Below are positions 9,512 to 19,518 of a stretch of 58,334 nucleotides of DNA, in pieces. Every line of letters starts with the position of its first letter. Position 1 is the first letter of the stretch. This DNA comes from Rhizobium sp. (GTDB lineage Bacteria; Pseudomonadota; Alphaproteobacteria; Rhizobiales; Rhizobiaceae), in assembly GCA_029865825.1 (NCBI GenBank), contig JARXAQ010000182.1:1-58334 (forward strand), given 5' to 3'. Position numbers and translations under genes: made by a program. The notes beneath the pieces are model-generated. The model was not told the origin of the DNA. It ran no database searches and saw only the letters and a list, made by a program, of their open reading frames with translations.

Positions 9512-10053
9512 CCGAAGTTCGCGAAATATTCGTCTCGGTCGATGTCGAGACTTCAGGTCCAATTCCGGGCGAGTACAGTCTGTTATCGATTGGTGCCTGC
9601 TCCGCCTTTGATCCTGACAACGGCTTCACCTGCGAGGTTAAGCCGATCACTGATAAATGCGACCCGAAGGCGCTGGAAGTGACAGGGCTTTCCATGAAAG
9701 ACCTTAAGAACCGCGGCCTTGAGCCCGAAAAGGCAATGGAGTCATTCTCGGATTGGCTGTCGAGCTTGGCCGGTCCCGACGATACGATCGTATTCGTCGG
9801 CTTTAACGCGCCGTTCGACTGGTCCTTCATCAACTACTATTTTCATCGTTTTGCAGGGGAGAACCCATTCGGCTTTACCGCCTTGGACATAAAGGCCCTC
9901 TATATGGGCGCAACGGGCTGTTCTTGGCGCGATACACGATCCAGCAAAATTGCGGCGCACCTGAAACCAAACCTGTCAGGTACGCATGACGCCCTTGAGG
10001 ATGCGCGATACCAGGCAGAAATTTTCCGGCTCGTATTGTCGATCATCCACTGA
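9508..10053 (+). CDS. cap18: DEDDh 3'-5' exonuclease, CBASS-associated (Cap18-like)
   Basis: VDVETSGP (ExoI), [13 protein letters not shown] (ExoII), [11 protein letters not shown] (ExoIII, DEDDh); ATGA overlap with the effector gene. Confidence 0.85.
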   Translation: MTEVREIFVSVDVETSGPIPGEYSLLSIGACSAFDPDNGFTCEVKPITDKCDPKALEVTGLSMKDLKNRGLEPEKAMESFSDWLSSLAGPDDTIVFVGFNAPFDWSFINYYFHRFAGENPFGFTALDIKALYMGATGCSWRDTRSSKIAAHLKPNLSGTHDALEDARYQAEIFRLVLSIIH

Positions 10054-10206
10054 GCCATCGCGAAAGCGCGCACGAGCTCACCCGCCGCTCGCGTGTCTAC
10101 AAAGCAGTTTGGCCGGAGGTCGGAATGTTATTGTGGCTTGACCCATTAATGGCCCACTTCGCTATTTAGCCGATGATCGCTTGGCTTAAATAGGAAACGA
10201 GCCAAA

Positions 10207-10704
10207 GTAAGCGCCCTCTAAATAACGGCCGTACCACCATAGTCGGTGGCTGTTCCGCACCAGACAAACCAATGACGATGATGCCTTCAAGGCTTGGATC
10301 ACGGCGGCAATGGTTGCGCTGTCCGCGCCAGATGCGATCCTCACGCTCGCGCGGCCAACCTCCAGCTCGATTGCCGCAATGGCAGGTGCTTGCCTCGCTA
10401 TCGTCTTTCGCGGTGGCGGAGGTGGCTCTACCGCACGATCAATGACGGCAGGCACAAACATCGACAGCACGGCTGGCTCCGCTTGCTGACGCGCCTGCCG
10501 CCGCCAAGTGAACAATTGCCCTGGGGACAAACCATGCCGCCGCGCAACAGCACTCACGGACATCTCGCCGCTATAGCTCTCGGCGAGGATTTGGTCCTTC
10601 TCCTCGTCGCTCCAGTCGCGCCGCCGGCCCGCTCCCGTGAAAACCTCAAACCATTGCACCGGCACGTCCACACTGGTGCTATGCGTAAACCCTGTAATCG
10701 TCAT
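10207..10704 (-). mobile_element. IS66-family TnpA-like remnant (tnpB/tnpC missing downstream)
   Basis: RRRDWSDEEKDQILAESYSGEMSVSAVARRHGLSPGQLFTWRRQARQ...IAAVIQALKAS is IS66 TnpA-like; frame then runs on with no tnpB; GTAAGCGCCC at about 10207 resembles an IS66 end. Confidence 0.7.
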
Positions 10705-10784
10705 ATGTCGGAGCCTCGTTCGGCCACAACACCAACAATCGCACGCTGATCCGGAAGGTGGGGTCAAGACATCGCTTCGCGGCA

Positions 10785-10860
10785 TCGTGATGAGTGACGG
10801 TTATTCCGCTTGGCGCACTCTGGAGGGGGCAATCCACATTGGATGCATGGCCCATTACCG
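10785..10860 (+). pseudogene. IS66 TnpC (DDE transposase) fragment
   Basis: Translation MSDGYSAWRTLEGAIHIGCMAHYR resembles the IS66 transposase DGY.....EG..H.GC.AH block; truncated on both sides. Confidence 0.6.
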
Positions 10861-11250
10861 AATTCCCATTCGCGAGATCAGTGAAAACTAAACTTCACCA
10901 TGGGCATAATACGCTTGGCCGTGGACCGGAGATCGTCTTGCAGCCGCTGCGAGCCTAGTCGACAGGGCGAAAGAGCGGGGTTCGAGATGTCGCAAAATGA
11001 GCCAGTCGATCCAATGTTTATTCGTTGTTAGTTGCAAATTGAGACAGCGCTAGGACACGGTTGCGAAACGTGCGACAGCGGCTTCATCCGTGACAGGGGA
11101 CTGTCATTGATAGCGCTTACTCTCGCTGGAGATGGTGTCTCAGCTTGCACGCCTTGTCATTCTCGACATTGCGGCGGTTGCCGACGGCAACCTTGGCAAT
11201 CTGGAAACTACTAACCAGTGGCGGGCCGTCGACCGCACATTGGAGAGTAA

Positions 11251-11529
11251 ATGCTCAAGTTCGACGATCTTACCGGAATCCCCCTCCCAAAAACGGAGGC
11301 GGAGCTCCGGAGTTCTCTCTACTTCGTCGGCTGGTTCGCCGAAGAGGTGGAGGCCCGAGTACGCGTGGAGTTGGATGGTACCTGCATGGCCGAGCTTATT
11401 GGCCCTAGCCGGGACCACCACCTTGATTGTTCGACGACCAACGCTGGAGTGATCCGGATGATCGGTTGGGAATGTGCGGTGCTCGAGGCTGCGCTTGCTG
11501 CGGTCGGTATCCCGGTTGCAGATCAATGA
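11251..11529 (+). CDS. Hypothetical protein (92 aa)
   Basis: Open frame ending just before a strong terminator hairpin. Confidence 0.45.
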   Translation: MLKFDDLTGIPLPKTEAELRSSLYFVGWFAEEVEARVRVELDGTCMAELIGPSRDHHLDCSTTNAGVIRMIGWECAVLEAALAAVGIPVADQ

Positions 11530-11544
11530 GAGCCCTGTCGCAAA

Positions 11545-11575
11545 AGGCCCGCCACATTCCGGTGGCGGGCCTTTC
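11545..11575 (+). terminator. Rho-independent terminator
   Basis: Perfect 11-bp stem AGGCCCGCCAC (11545-11555) / GTGGCGGGCCT (11562-11572) followed by TTT. Confidence 0.8.
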
Positions 11576-11783
11576 CGTTATGCAGCTCCCATGGGCTCTT
11601 CAACTGCTGCCAGCCGCGTCATTACAACACTCATTTCGCATCATCGTGATCGCGCGACCACCTTCCTGGGATGCTCACGGGCCGATCATGGCCCGAAAAC
11701 CGGGATGAAAGACTTTGGCCGGCTCACGCCGGCGCCAACGATGGTCGAGCGTAGCCAGCGCGGCGTGAGGTAAAGGATCACGC

Positions 11784-12068
11784 TCATCTCGCGTGGTTGG
11801 AATTTTCACGTGACTGCTCTGTGGCCTGGAAATCAGAGATAGCGGTCGTCTGCTCGCCGATCACCGCCTGAAATGCCTCGAAAGCCGCGTAGCAGAGATC
11901 GCGTTCCGCTGAGAGGAGATCTGCGATATCTGCCAGAGCAAGCGCTGGCTTTCCACCAAAGGCATATCCTATCGCGTCATCTTCGTTTTTGAACCGGGAA
12001 GTGATTGAGGTCATCCCAAGCACGAGCCTTGAGGAACATCGATGATTGTATCCGTACCGTCTTTTCAT
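11784..12068 (-). CDS. Hypothetical protein (94 aa)
   Basis: Open frame only. Confidence 0.35.
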   Translation of the reverse strand: MKRRYGYNHRCSSRLVLGMTSITSRFKNEDDAIGYAFGGKPALALADIADLLSAERDLCYAAFEAFQAVIGEQTTAISDFQATEQSRENSNHAR

Positions 12069-12309
12069 GTGACTGTCGTATTACAGCTTCTTACGAAAGC
12101 TCAGTTATCGGCTAAAAAGGCGCGGTTCTACCTCCGTTAGACTCCTGCGACCATCATAGCAATCTCTCAAAGGCTGAACTGTCTGGAGAAATTGTCACGT
12201 CCTTCAACTCGGTCGTGAGCCAAGGCGGCATCGCCATCCTGCCTGAGCGCTGAATTCGTCGACCGCCGCGACGAATAGGGGCGGAGGCTCAATCCTCCTT
12301 TATCCGAAG

Positions 12310-13443
12310 CTATATAACTCCCCACGCCCGAAACCTTCCCCTCCCCGTCATCTCCCTCAACCCCAGCTCCTGAACGATCCGCCTTGCCCCTTGCGGCGTC
12401 ACCTCAAGCGTCTTCGCCACCATGCCGGCGGAGATCAGCGGCCGCGCCATGACAAGCTCAACAAGCTCCGGCAGCCTGGATGACGTCCGCCGTCCCTCCA
12501 GTTTGCGCATCATCATCTGCCGCGCCAGCACCAACCGGTCATGCTCCTTCAGCCCCGTCTCGGCGGCAATGATCAGCGCCCTTGATATCGCCAGCAACCG
12601 CGTCTCGCGATCACGATGCCGGCGCCGATCGACGGGGATGGCTTTCAGCCCGAGATTGATCGCGGCGAGATGGGTGCCGGTCGTGACGCCACCCTCACGC
12701 AGGATCGAGGCGGCAAGCAGCCGACCGAGCCAAGGCGCATGCTGGAGCACGGCGATCTCATTCCAGGCATCGAGCGCCACGATGGCCTGAAGGACCGGCG
12801 GCAAATCTTGTGCGCGAGCCAGTACGGCCTGCCACTCCGACAGCCGCTCATCCTCATCCCAGTCGAGATCGTAGACGAAAGGATCTTTTTCCGGAGCGTT
12901 TTTTACATGGCCCGGTTTTTTCGCCTCTTCAATCGCAGCCTCGGATCGGGCGAGCACAGCATCGATCGCGGCGAACGCATCACCCAGACCATCAATGCCG
13001 GGATCCTCCGCCTCCCCTACCCCGGCCGGAGCGTCGATCACCTCGACACTCCCAACAGGCACTCCCCCTCCATCTCCACCTGATGATGCTGCAGGCCATT
13101 CCTGCCCGCGGATAGAGGCGAGGCCGGGGCTTGAGAGCGCCCAGGCGGCTGGATGGGCAGCAATGCGGCGTCGGGTTTTCAGGATGTCGCGGGCGATGGT
13201 GAGTTCGTGGGTGGGTGCGCGGATATCTCGGAGCGCGTCATGCAGGACGAGGTCCTCGAGATGAACGAGTTCACCGTCGACCCAGAGCGAGGCGTGTGCC
13301 TCGAGGAAATGCGAGCGTTCGAGAAAGCCCTCCCCGACGGGAGAGCGGGCGATGCGCTCATCGAGCCGGACAAATGCGACGGCGGCTTCGGAGATTGGCC
13401 GCAACAGGCTCTGGATGGGCAATCTTCCGAGATCGTAAGACAT
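12310..13443 (-). CDS. RHE_PE00001-family protein (rhizobial plasmid protein with C-terminal HTH region)
   Basis: 377 aa; recognisable N-terminus [43 protein letters not shown] and [19 protein letters not shown]. Confidence 0.8.
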   Translation of the reverse strand: MSYDLGRLPIQSLLRPISEAAVAFVRLDERIARSPVGEGFLERSHFLEAHASLWVDGELVHLEDLVLHDALRDIRAPTHELTIARDILKTRRRIAAHPAAWALSSPGLASIRGQEWPAASSGGDGGGVPVGSVEVIDAPAGVGEAEDPGIDGLGDAFAAIDAVLARSEAAIEEAKKPGHVKNAPEKDPFVYDLDWDEDERLSEWQAVLARAQDLPPVLQAIVALDAWNEIAVLQHAPWLGRLLAASILREGGVTTGTHLAAINLGLKAIPVDRRRHRDRETRLLAISRALIIAAETGLKEHDRLVLARQMMMRKLEGRRTSSRLPELVELVMARPLISAGMVAKTLEVTPQGARRIVQELGLREMTGRGRFRAWGVI

Positions 13444-13633
13444 TGAATTTATGGTAAATGATTCGTTAAGCGAAAGCCATACTCTAGTTATGGTTCTGTA
13501 CTCCTCATTAATGAGCCCGGGGTCGCTGACCCCCGATAAGTAACTCTTATCAGAGGTTAGCCATCTCTTGGCACTTTCTTGCTATCTCGCGCGACAAACA
13601 TTATGTTGGGGCCAGCATTCGACGAGGAGCGCC

Positions 13634-13891
13634 ATGTCCGAACCACAGCTTTCCATCCGTAGCACCAAGGCGAGAGATCTGGCGCACGCGCTTTCGCGCC
13701 GCACCGGTCAGCCAATCAATCGCCTCGTCGAACTGGCGCTTGAACGGTATGATATCGAATTGAGGCAGCAGGACAAAAAGCATCCGCTGGATGCCGTCTG
13801 GGAGCTTGCAGCCGAAGGCCGCCGCAATGTTCCGGCTGGCACCACGTCTGCGCATGATGATCTTTATGACGAAAATGGCCTACCGATATGA
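13634..13891 (+). CDS. vapB: VapB-like antitoxin
   Basis: Small antitoxin-like ORF (internal ATG 13634) directly upstream of a PIN toxin with ATGA overlap. Confidence 0.8.
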   Translation: MSEPQLSIRSTKARDLAHALSRRTGQPINRLVELALERYDIELRQQDKKHPLDAVWELAAEGRRNVPAGTTSAHDDLYDENGLPI

Positions 13892-14292
13892 TTGCGATCG
13901 ATACCTCGGTTCTTGTTGCAATCGTCCTTGAGGAGCCGGAAGCCGAAACCTTCAAGTCAGTCCTACGGCAAGAAGAGATTGTTATCGGTTGGCCTACTCT
14001 GTTTGAAACAAGAACGGTTCTGACAGCCAAGGGTTTCTCCAATCCCGCTGACATCGTCTCCAGGTTCGTTGACGCACCGAACATCATGCCAGTCGCCTTC
14101 AACGAGAAGCACTATCGTGAGGCTGAAGCGGCGCTAGACCGATATGGCAAAGGACGCCACCCGGCTAGCCTGAACATGGGTGATTGTTTTTCCTACGCTG
14201 TCGCTGCAGTTGCCAAGGCACCCCTTCTGTTCAAAGGCCATGATTTCGGCCAGACGGACCTTAAACTCCATCCAGCATCGTCAACGGCATGA
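13888..14292 (+). CDS. vapC: VapC-like PIN-domain ribonuclease toxin
   Basis: MIAIDTSVLVAIVLEEPE N-terminus and NMGDCFSYAVA C-terminal acidic motif. Confidence 0.9.
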   Translation: MIAIDTSVLVAIVLEEPEAETFKSVLRQEEIVIGWPTLFETRTVLTAKGFSNPADIVSRFVDAPNIMPVAFNEKHYREAEAALDRYGKGRHPASLNMGDCFSYAVAAVAKAPLLFKGHDFGQTDLKLHPASSTA

Positions 14293-15434
14293 CTCGTGGA
14301 AGCCGAACTATCGTTGATCGCAGAGCTGAAGAACTGGACACGATCGCAGCCGTCCTACCGATCGATCGCCGCGACGAACTCGCCGAACTGTTGACCGACC
14401 AAGACGTCGAAACGCTCCGTCATCTGGTGAATGAGGGCATGGGCGCAAACACGCTGCGCGCTCTCACCTCCGATCTTGCTTACCTGCAAGCCTGGTCGCT
14501 GGCCGCAACAGGACGCTCGCTTCCTTGGCCTGCGCCTGAGGCGCTTCTCCTAAAATTCGTGGCTCACCACCTTTGGGACCCGGAGAAGCGTCTGATGGAT
14601 CCCCAGCATGGAATGCCAGCAGATGTCGAGGACAAGCTCCGCCTACAAGCGTTATTGCGGACTGTCGGGCCGCATGCACCCGATACTGTCAGGCGGCGGC
14701 TTGCCACCTGGTCGACACTCACTAAATGGCGCGGGCTGGATGGGAGCTTCGCCTCCCCGTCCCTCAGGGCTGCCATCCGGCTATCGGTGCGCGCGACGCC
14801 ACGCCCGAGGACGCGCAGGAGCGCTAAAGCAGTCACTGGCGATGTCTTAACGAAGCTGATTGGCACGTGTCGGACAGACAACTTGCGTGACGTCAGAGAT
14901 CGGGCGATCCTTATGGTGGCTTTCGCGTCGGGTGGCCGGCGCCGCAGCGAGATCGCTGGTCTCAGGAGGGAGCAGCTACAGCCGGAGGCGCCGATCCAGG
15001 TCGACGGAGCCCCTCCCCTACCTTCCCTTTCCATTCATCTCGGCCGCATCAAGACCAGTGGCGCTGAAAACGACGAGGTCGTGTATCTCACCGGTCGGCC
15101 GGTAGATGCTCTCAATGCGTGGCTTGAAGCGGGAAAAATCGAGAAAGGCAGCATCTTCAGGGCGATTGATCGTTGGGGCAATGTATCGCGCCGGCCATTG
15201 GACCCAAAGGCCATCAATGACATCGTCAAGCACCGTGCCGGATTGGCAGGGCTCGATCCTGCGGAGTTTTCCGCTCACGGCCTACGATCCGGCTATCTGA
15301 CCGAAGCTGCAAATCGCGGTATTCCGCTCCCCGAGGCCATGGAGCAGTCGCGCCATCGCTCCGTTCAGCAGGCATCACAGTACTACAACCACGCGCAGCG
15401 TCGTAGCGGGAGAGCCTCACGCCTTTTGGGCTAG
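14289..15434 (+). CDS. Tyrosine-type site-specific integrase/recombinase
   Basis: C-terminal FSAHGLRSGYLTEAANRGIPLPEAMEQSRHRSVQQASQYYNHAQRR (HxxR...H...Y); N-terminal SAM-like region. Confidence 0.9.
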   Translation: MTRGSRTIVDRRAEELDTIAAVLPIDRRDELAELLTDQDVETLRHLVNEGMGANTLRALTSDLAYLQAWSLAATGRSLPWPAPEALLLKFVAHHLWDPEKRLMDPQHGMPADVEDKLRLQALLRTVGPHAPDTVRRRLATWSTLTKWRGLDGSFASPSLRAAIRLSVRATPRPRTRRSAKAVTGDVLTKLIGTCRTDNLRDVRDRAILMVAFASGGRRRSEIAGLRREQLQPEAPIQVDGAPPLPSLSIHLGRIKTSGAENDEVVYLTGRPVDALNAWLEAGKIEKGSIFRAIDRWGNVSRRPLDPKAINDIVKHRAGLAGLDPAEFSAHGLRSGYLTEAANRGIPLPEAMEQSRHRSVQQASQYYNHAQRRSGRASRLLG

Positions 15435-15959
15435 TAGGCCTCGACGCAGAGGCCAAACAATGTCCTGAACAAAACCACCTTAGACGTCCAGAAGGAAGGG
15501 TTGGTTCCAATCGGATTTCTGTTGTTGATTCCTGCGGATTGCAGTTCTTATGCAATTGTTCACTAACAGCAGAGTAGTGGCGTCAGCTGCAATCCTACCC
15601 CCGAAGCCCCCGGAGCGGGCGCCGCTACACCCCCTTCGGCGGAAGCGCAGTCCGCCTCTCGGTCACTACTCGATCAAGCTAGAAATCACACGCCTCGTTA
15701 TGGAGCTGCTGCAGCTTGTCATTGCAAGCCTAGAGGTCAGCCTCTTAGACGGAGGGAATGCTGTGTTGCCGGGTCTGAGCTCGATCCACTGCTCGCCCTC
15801 TCGTACGCAATTTAGGGCCGCAGTTCACGTGCTAGAAGCATTGAGGGCCGGTCTTAAGCACTAGCCGGCGCGCTTGAGCGAGCCTGAGTTTCTCAACGGG
15901 TAGAGATTTTACGGGGTTTCAGGAACCACGGTGCCATCAAACCGCCACTCCTAGTGAGA

Positions 15960-16310
15960 GCCTGCTAGCCAATCAGGCCGACGTCAAGAAGGAGCCGCTC
16001 TACAACCGCATCACTGCAATGATAAAACCGTTTGTCTATCCCTGCGTGCTCGAACGACACCCGCATGGCGGAGCTTTCCCAAATGTTGGGACAGGGCTGA
16101 TTGGCCCATCTCCAGTTCAGTCGCCAATTCGTTGACCGACCATTCCCGCCCGATCAGCCTGATGAGGATAGCTAGCCGAACGCTGTTTGACAGACTTGAG
16201 AACAAGACCGCTGCTTTTTCCACTGACAATCCCGTAATAACCTCCTTCAGGGACAAGCAGAGCGATATTGGATCGCAGAGTTGGCTCAGCCCCAACTCGC
16301 CGCCGTTCGT
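15960..16310 (-). pseudogene. ArsR/NolR-like HTH regulator, apparently frameshifted near the C-terminus
   Basis: LFSSLSNSVRLAILIRLIGREWSVNELATELEMGQSALSQHLGKLRHAGVVRARRDRQTV, then early stop; the shifted frame continues YHCSDAVVERLLLDVGLIG. Confidence 0.6.
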
Positions 16311-16650
16311 TTTCAAAATTACATACCGGACGGTGTAAACGAAGTTAACCGTCTCTATCGCAACGTATAGGGTATTGCCGGATGGTGCATGATCGGAGAG
16401 TGGCGCATGCGCCTTGAACCTGTCTTGTCCAGACCGGCAAATCCACGGCCAAAAACGTCTCGGTGATATGAAGCGACCCAATCGAAAAAGTGGTGCCCGG
16501 CGGATGAACCCAAGGGCTACCGCCGTGCGTGTCGATACAGTTTGTCAGCAAGGCAAACATCCGGAATCCTGGCCGCGACACTTTATCCACTAGGCATATC
16601 TAACTTTTGGGATTCAAGTGAAAGCAGGCAGACGACCGGCTCAAGATCTC

Positions 16651-16869
16651 TCAAGGAAACCTCTGCCCCGTCAGCATAGCTATCAGCTGATGCCTGTTTC
16701 GGATGCCACTCTGATACAGATTTATCAGCACTTTGGCACTCTCCAACGCCGGCGGCGAAGTCTGAGAAACGCCGCGCACTTCACACACCCGCGCAAAGGC
16801 GTTCTGAAGAAACGTCAGATCTTCAGGTGTCATGACTGTATTTAGTTTCTCGGCAACTTGATGGATCAT
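16651..16869 (-). CDS. Small hypothetical protein (72 aa), paralog-like to 16955-17269
   Basis: C-terminal block AKVLINLYQSGIRNRHQLIAML resembles AKELVALFKSGFRSEEELKAMV of the neighbour. Confidence 0.5.
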   Translation of the reverse strand: MIHQVAEKLNTVMTPEDLTFLQNAFARVCEVRGVSQTSPPALESAKVLINLYQSGIRNRHQLIAMLTGQRFP

Positions 16870-16954
16870 ATTCGAGAGTTGGGCGCCTTTTGGCGCCGTT
16901 CAAATCCTCTATCTTTCAGTCATGCTCATAACGCTTGCATCGCTTCGAACCCGC

Positions 16955-17269
16955 TCACCGTAGCGCAAAAGTCAAATTTCCATAGCCGGCCGAATGATTC
17001 AGGATGCTGCTGCGCTGAACCATCGCTTTCAGCTCTTCCTCGCTGCGAAAACCAGACTTGAAGAGAGCCACGAGCTCCTTTGCTAAACCAAGCTCTTCAT
17101 CTACACCCGGAACATCGGCCTGATCTCTAACCAGATCTGCAAGCACCTTGCGTAACAAGATCAGTCCATGAGGGCCGATCTCCTGTTCATCATCGAAATA
17201 AGTTCCACCCATCAGCGGCCCCGTCCAATCAACCCGCTCCACCTGACCATGAGATGATACTAGCTTCAT
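16955..17269 (-). CDS. Small hypothetical protein (104 aa)
   Basis: Open frame; C-terminal similarity to 16651-16869. Confidence 0.5.
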   Translation of the reverse strand: MKLVSSHGQVERVDWTGPLMGGTYFDDEQEIGPHGLILLRKVLADLVRDQADVPGVDEELGLAKELVALFKSGFRSEEELKAMVQRSSILNHSAGYGNLTFALR

Positions 17270-17613
17270 AAGCTTCGCAACACATTCTCTATCGAAACGT
17301 GCACCTATCCCGCATCTTTTCGATCGGGTACGTTTCTGTCACCTTTTCCCTTCTACGCACATCGGTGGTTGACGACTGGACCGTCGCAAAGTGAAGCCAT
17401 AGCTTCTTTGCCGGAAAGCCGAACACTACGTTAAAGCACACATCAAAGCGCACATAACGTTCCAGCGACATCAATACACCTCAACGCTACCAAGTGATTG
17501 TTATAAATGGGAAATCGTCGAAAAAAAACGGCTGACAAGTCTGCCGCGTGGAGTTCTTGCCCGTTGAACTGGTCCGTTTGAAGTAGGCGCTGGCCCGTTG
17601 AGAGGACCGGAGA

Positions 17614-17900
17614 ATGAAACACATCGGTGTCACAGACGAATCGACTAACCGAATAGTGTTGAAGAGTGAGGCAGGCTTGCCGGTCTCGGAGCTTTGCCGC
17701 AAGCACGGTGTCAGCGATGCCAGCGTCCCAATTGGAAGGCTAAATTCTTTGGAATGGACGTGTCACAGGCGAGGCGGCTGAAGACTCTTGAGGACGAGAA
17801 CGCGGAGCTGAAGCGTCTTCTGGCGGATGTGATCCTCGACAATGCGGCTTTGAAGGGCCACTTGGCAAAAATGAATGGTAGGCCCCGTACGTCCAAAGGG
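17614..17900 (+). pseudogene. IS3-family OrfA remnant (frameshifted)
   Basis: KSEAGLPVSELCRKHGVSDAS, then in a second frame NWKAKFFGMDVSQARRLKTLEDENAELKRLLADVILDNAALK. Confidence 0.75.
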
Positions 17901-18193
17901 TCGCGACATCACAAAGGAAGTCAGTTGCATAGATGTATCCGGCCGCTCGCGTATGACGTCACCGATAGGTTGCCTCAATTGGTGTAGATCGGCAAACAGA
18001 CCTGCCAGCATTTGCGCATCGCCGCCGAAAGGTCATTTGATTGGTCTTCGAGAACATGTGCAGGTCAAGCTTGAACACACCCGCACCCTGGCGCAGCGCA
18101 ATTCCTTATTTCAGCCAGAAGACCCGCATCTGATTGATCAGGCGCGTTTTCGTTCCGAACATCTGGTCCCTCCCCCATTGCAAAGCCTGAAGA

Positions 18194-18560
18194 TCAGGCT
18201 TGTTCTTCACTTTTCAGTGTCGCAAGCCGCATAGTCGGCCGTGTTACTGCCTCAGCGATCGCCTCCGTATCGATGATGTCGTTCTTTTTCAATTTTACGT
18301 AAGGCTTCACAAACTGCGCGGGGATCAAGCGCACCTTATGTCCGAGCGCCTGTATCTTCCTGGTAGTCCATTGAGAGCCAGCGCAGGAATCCATCCCTAC
18401 AATCGCTGGCGCTGCTCGCTCGAAGAATTGCAGCGGCGGGTCACGTCGGAATCGAACCTTCTGGGCTGGTACACCGTCGCTTCCAAGACCGAACCAGCTG
18501 GAAGATGTTCTTGCCGATATCAATTCCGTAGACAGCCGAAGGACGGCGCACATTAAATTG
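18194..18560 (-). pseudogene. IS110/IS1111-family transposase N-terminal remnant (frameshifted)
   Basis: Frame pieces YGIDIGKNIFQLV and KVRFRRDPPLQFFERAAPAIVGMDSC...VKPYVKLKKNDIIDTEAIAEAVTRPTMR. Confidence 0.75.
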
Positions 18561-18869
18561 CGGCATTGCAACTTCCTTCGGTTTGGCCGCCTCTCAATGC
18601 GACGGGGCACGAGGCGGACCATCACCATTAGTGGTGCGCCCGCAGCCCAGCGGAACGCTGTCGCATCAAATTGAAGCATTCCGATCAAACGAGAGCGCGG
18701 CAGCCGTGTAAACCCATCGGCTTTTGCCGGATGACGATCCGTTACGAAACCAGGCGCGACGACGATGACACTCTTCGCGAGTGGATGAGAGTATCTGCGC
18801 ATCGACGCGATCGCTTCGGTTATCCCTTGGCCGTCAGCTAATTGCCACTCAATCGCCGTCAGGCACCGC

Positions 18870-19480
18870 ATTCATGCTCTTCTCAAAAGAGAAGGCAACC
18901 GTTTGGACCACAAGAAGCTCTTCCGGCTCTCTCGGGAGGAGAAGCTGACATGAGCAAACGCAGCGACCGGAAACGAGCAATTGGCACGCGAGCACCGATG
19001 CTGGTCCCGATGGCGGCCAGTGATCGCTGGACTTTGTGTCGGATCAACTCACCGATAGCCGCAGCTTCCGGATCCTAACAATCGTCGATGATTGTACCAG
19101 AGAAAGCCCGGGCCTCGTGGCCGATACAGCGCTCTCACGGGCAGTCGGTTGCCCGTGAGCTGGATTAGATCATCCCGGAAGCGTGGCAAACCAGAATGAT
19201 TGTCAGCGACAACGGTAGCGAGTATCACCAGCAATGCGATCGTGCCTTGACGGACAGCGCCAAGGTGGCTTGGTACTACGTCGCGCCGGGTAAGCTGACC
19301 CAGAGCACCTTCATCGAAAGCTTCAATCGCCGACTGCGGGACGGTATCTTGCATGAGACCCGCTTCTTTTCACTGACACAGGCCCGATCAACACGCTCAA
19401 GCCGCCGCAATCGCCCCCGAATACAACATACCAAAACCGCTAGAACGAACTCCAATTTGGGCAAGGCCACACGCGGCCCC
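18870..19480 (+). pseudogene. IS3-family OrfB (DDE integrase) C-terminal remnant
   Basis: Frame-broken KREGNRLDHKKLFRLSREEKLT / SKRSDRKRAIGTRAP / LDFVSDQLTDSRSFRILTIVDDCTRES / MIVSDNGSEYHQQ...WYYVAPGKLTQSTFIESFNRRLRD. Confidence 0.75.
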
Positions 19481-19518
19481 TCAATGGTCAGTTACGGGTG
19501 CCCATTCTCCACCGATCA

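Noticed and set aside
10637-10891. 84-aa ORF as a real gene
   Set aside because: Only its middle matches an IS66 TnpC block; treated as a transposase fragment
15550-15864. 104-aa ORF after the integrase
   Set aside because: No motif, no clear start context; composition not convincing
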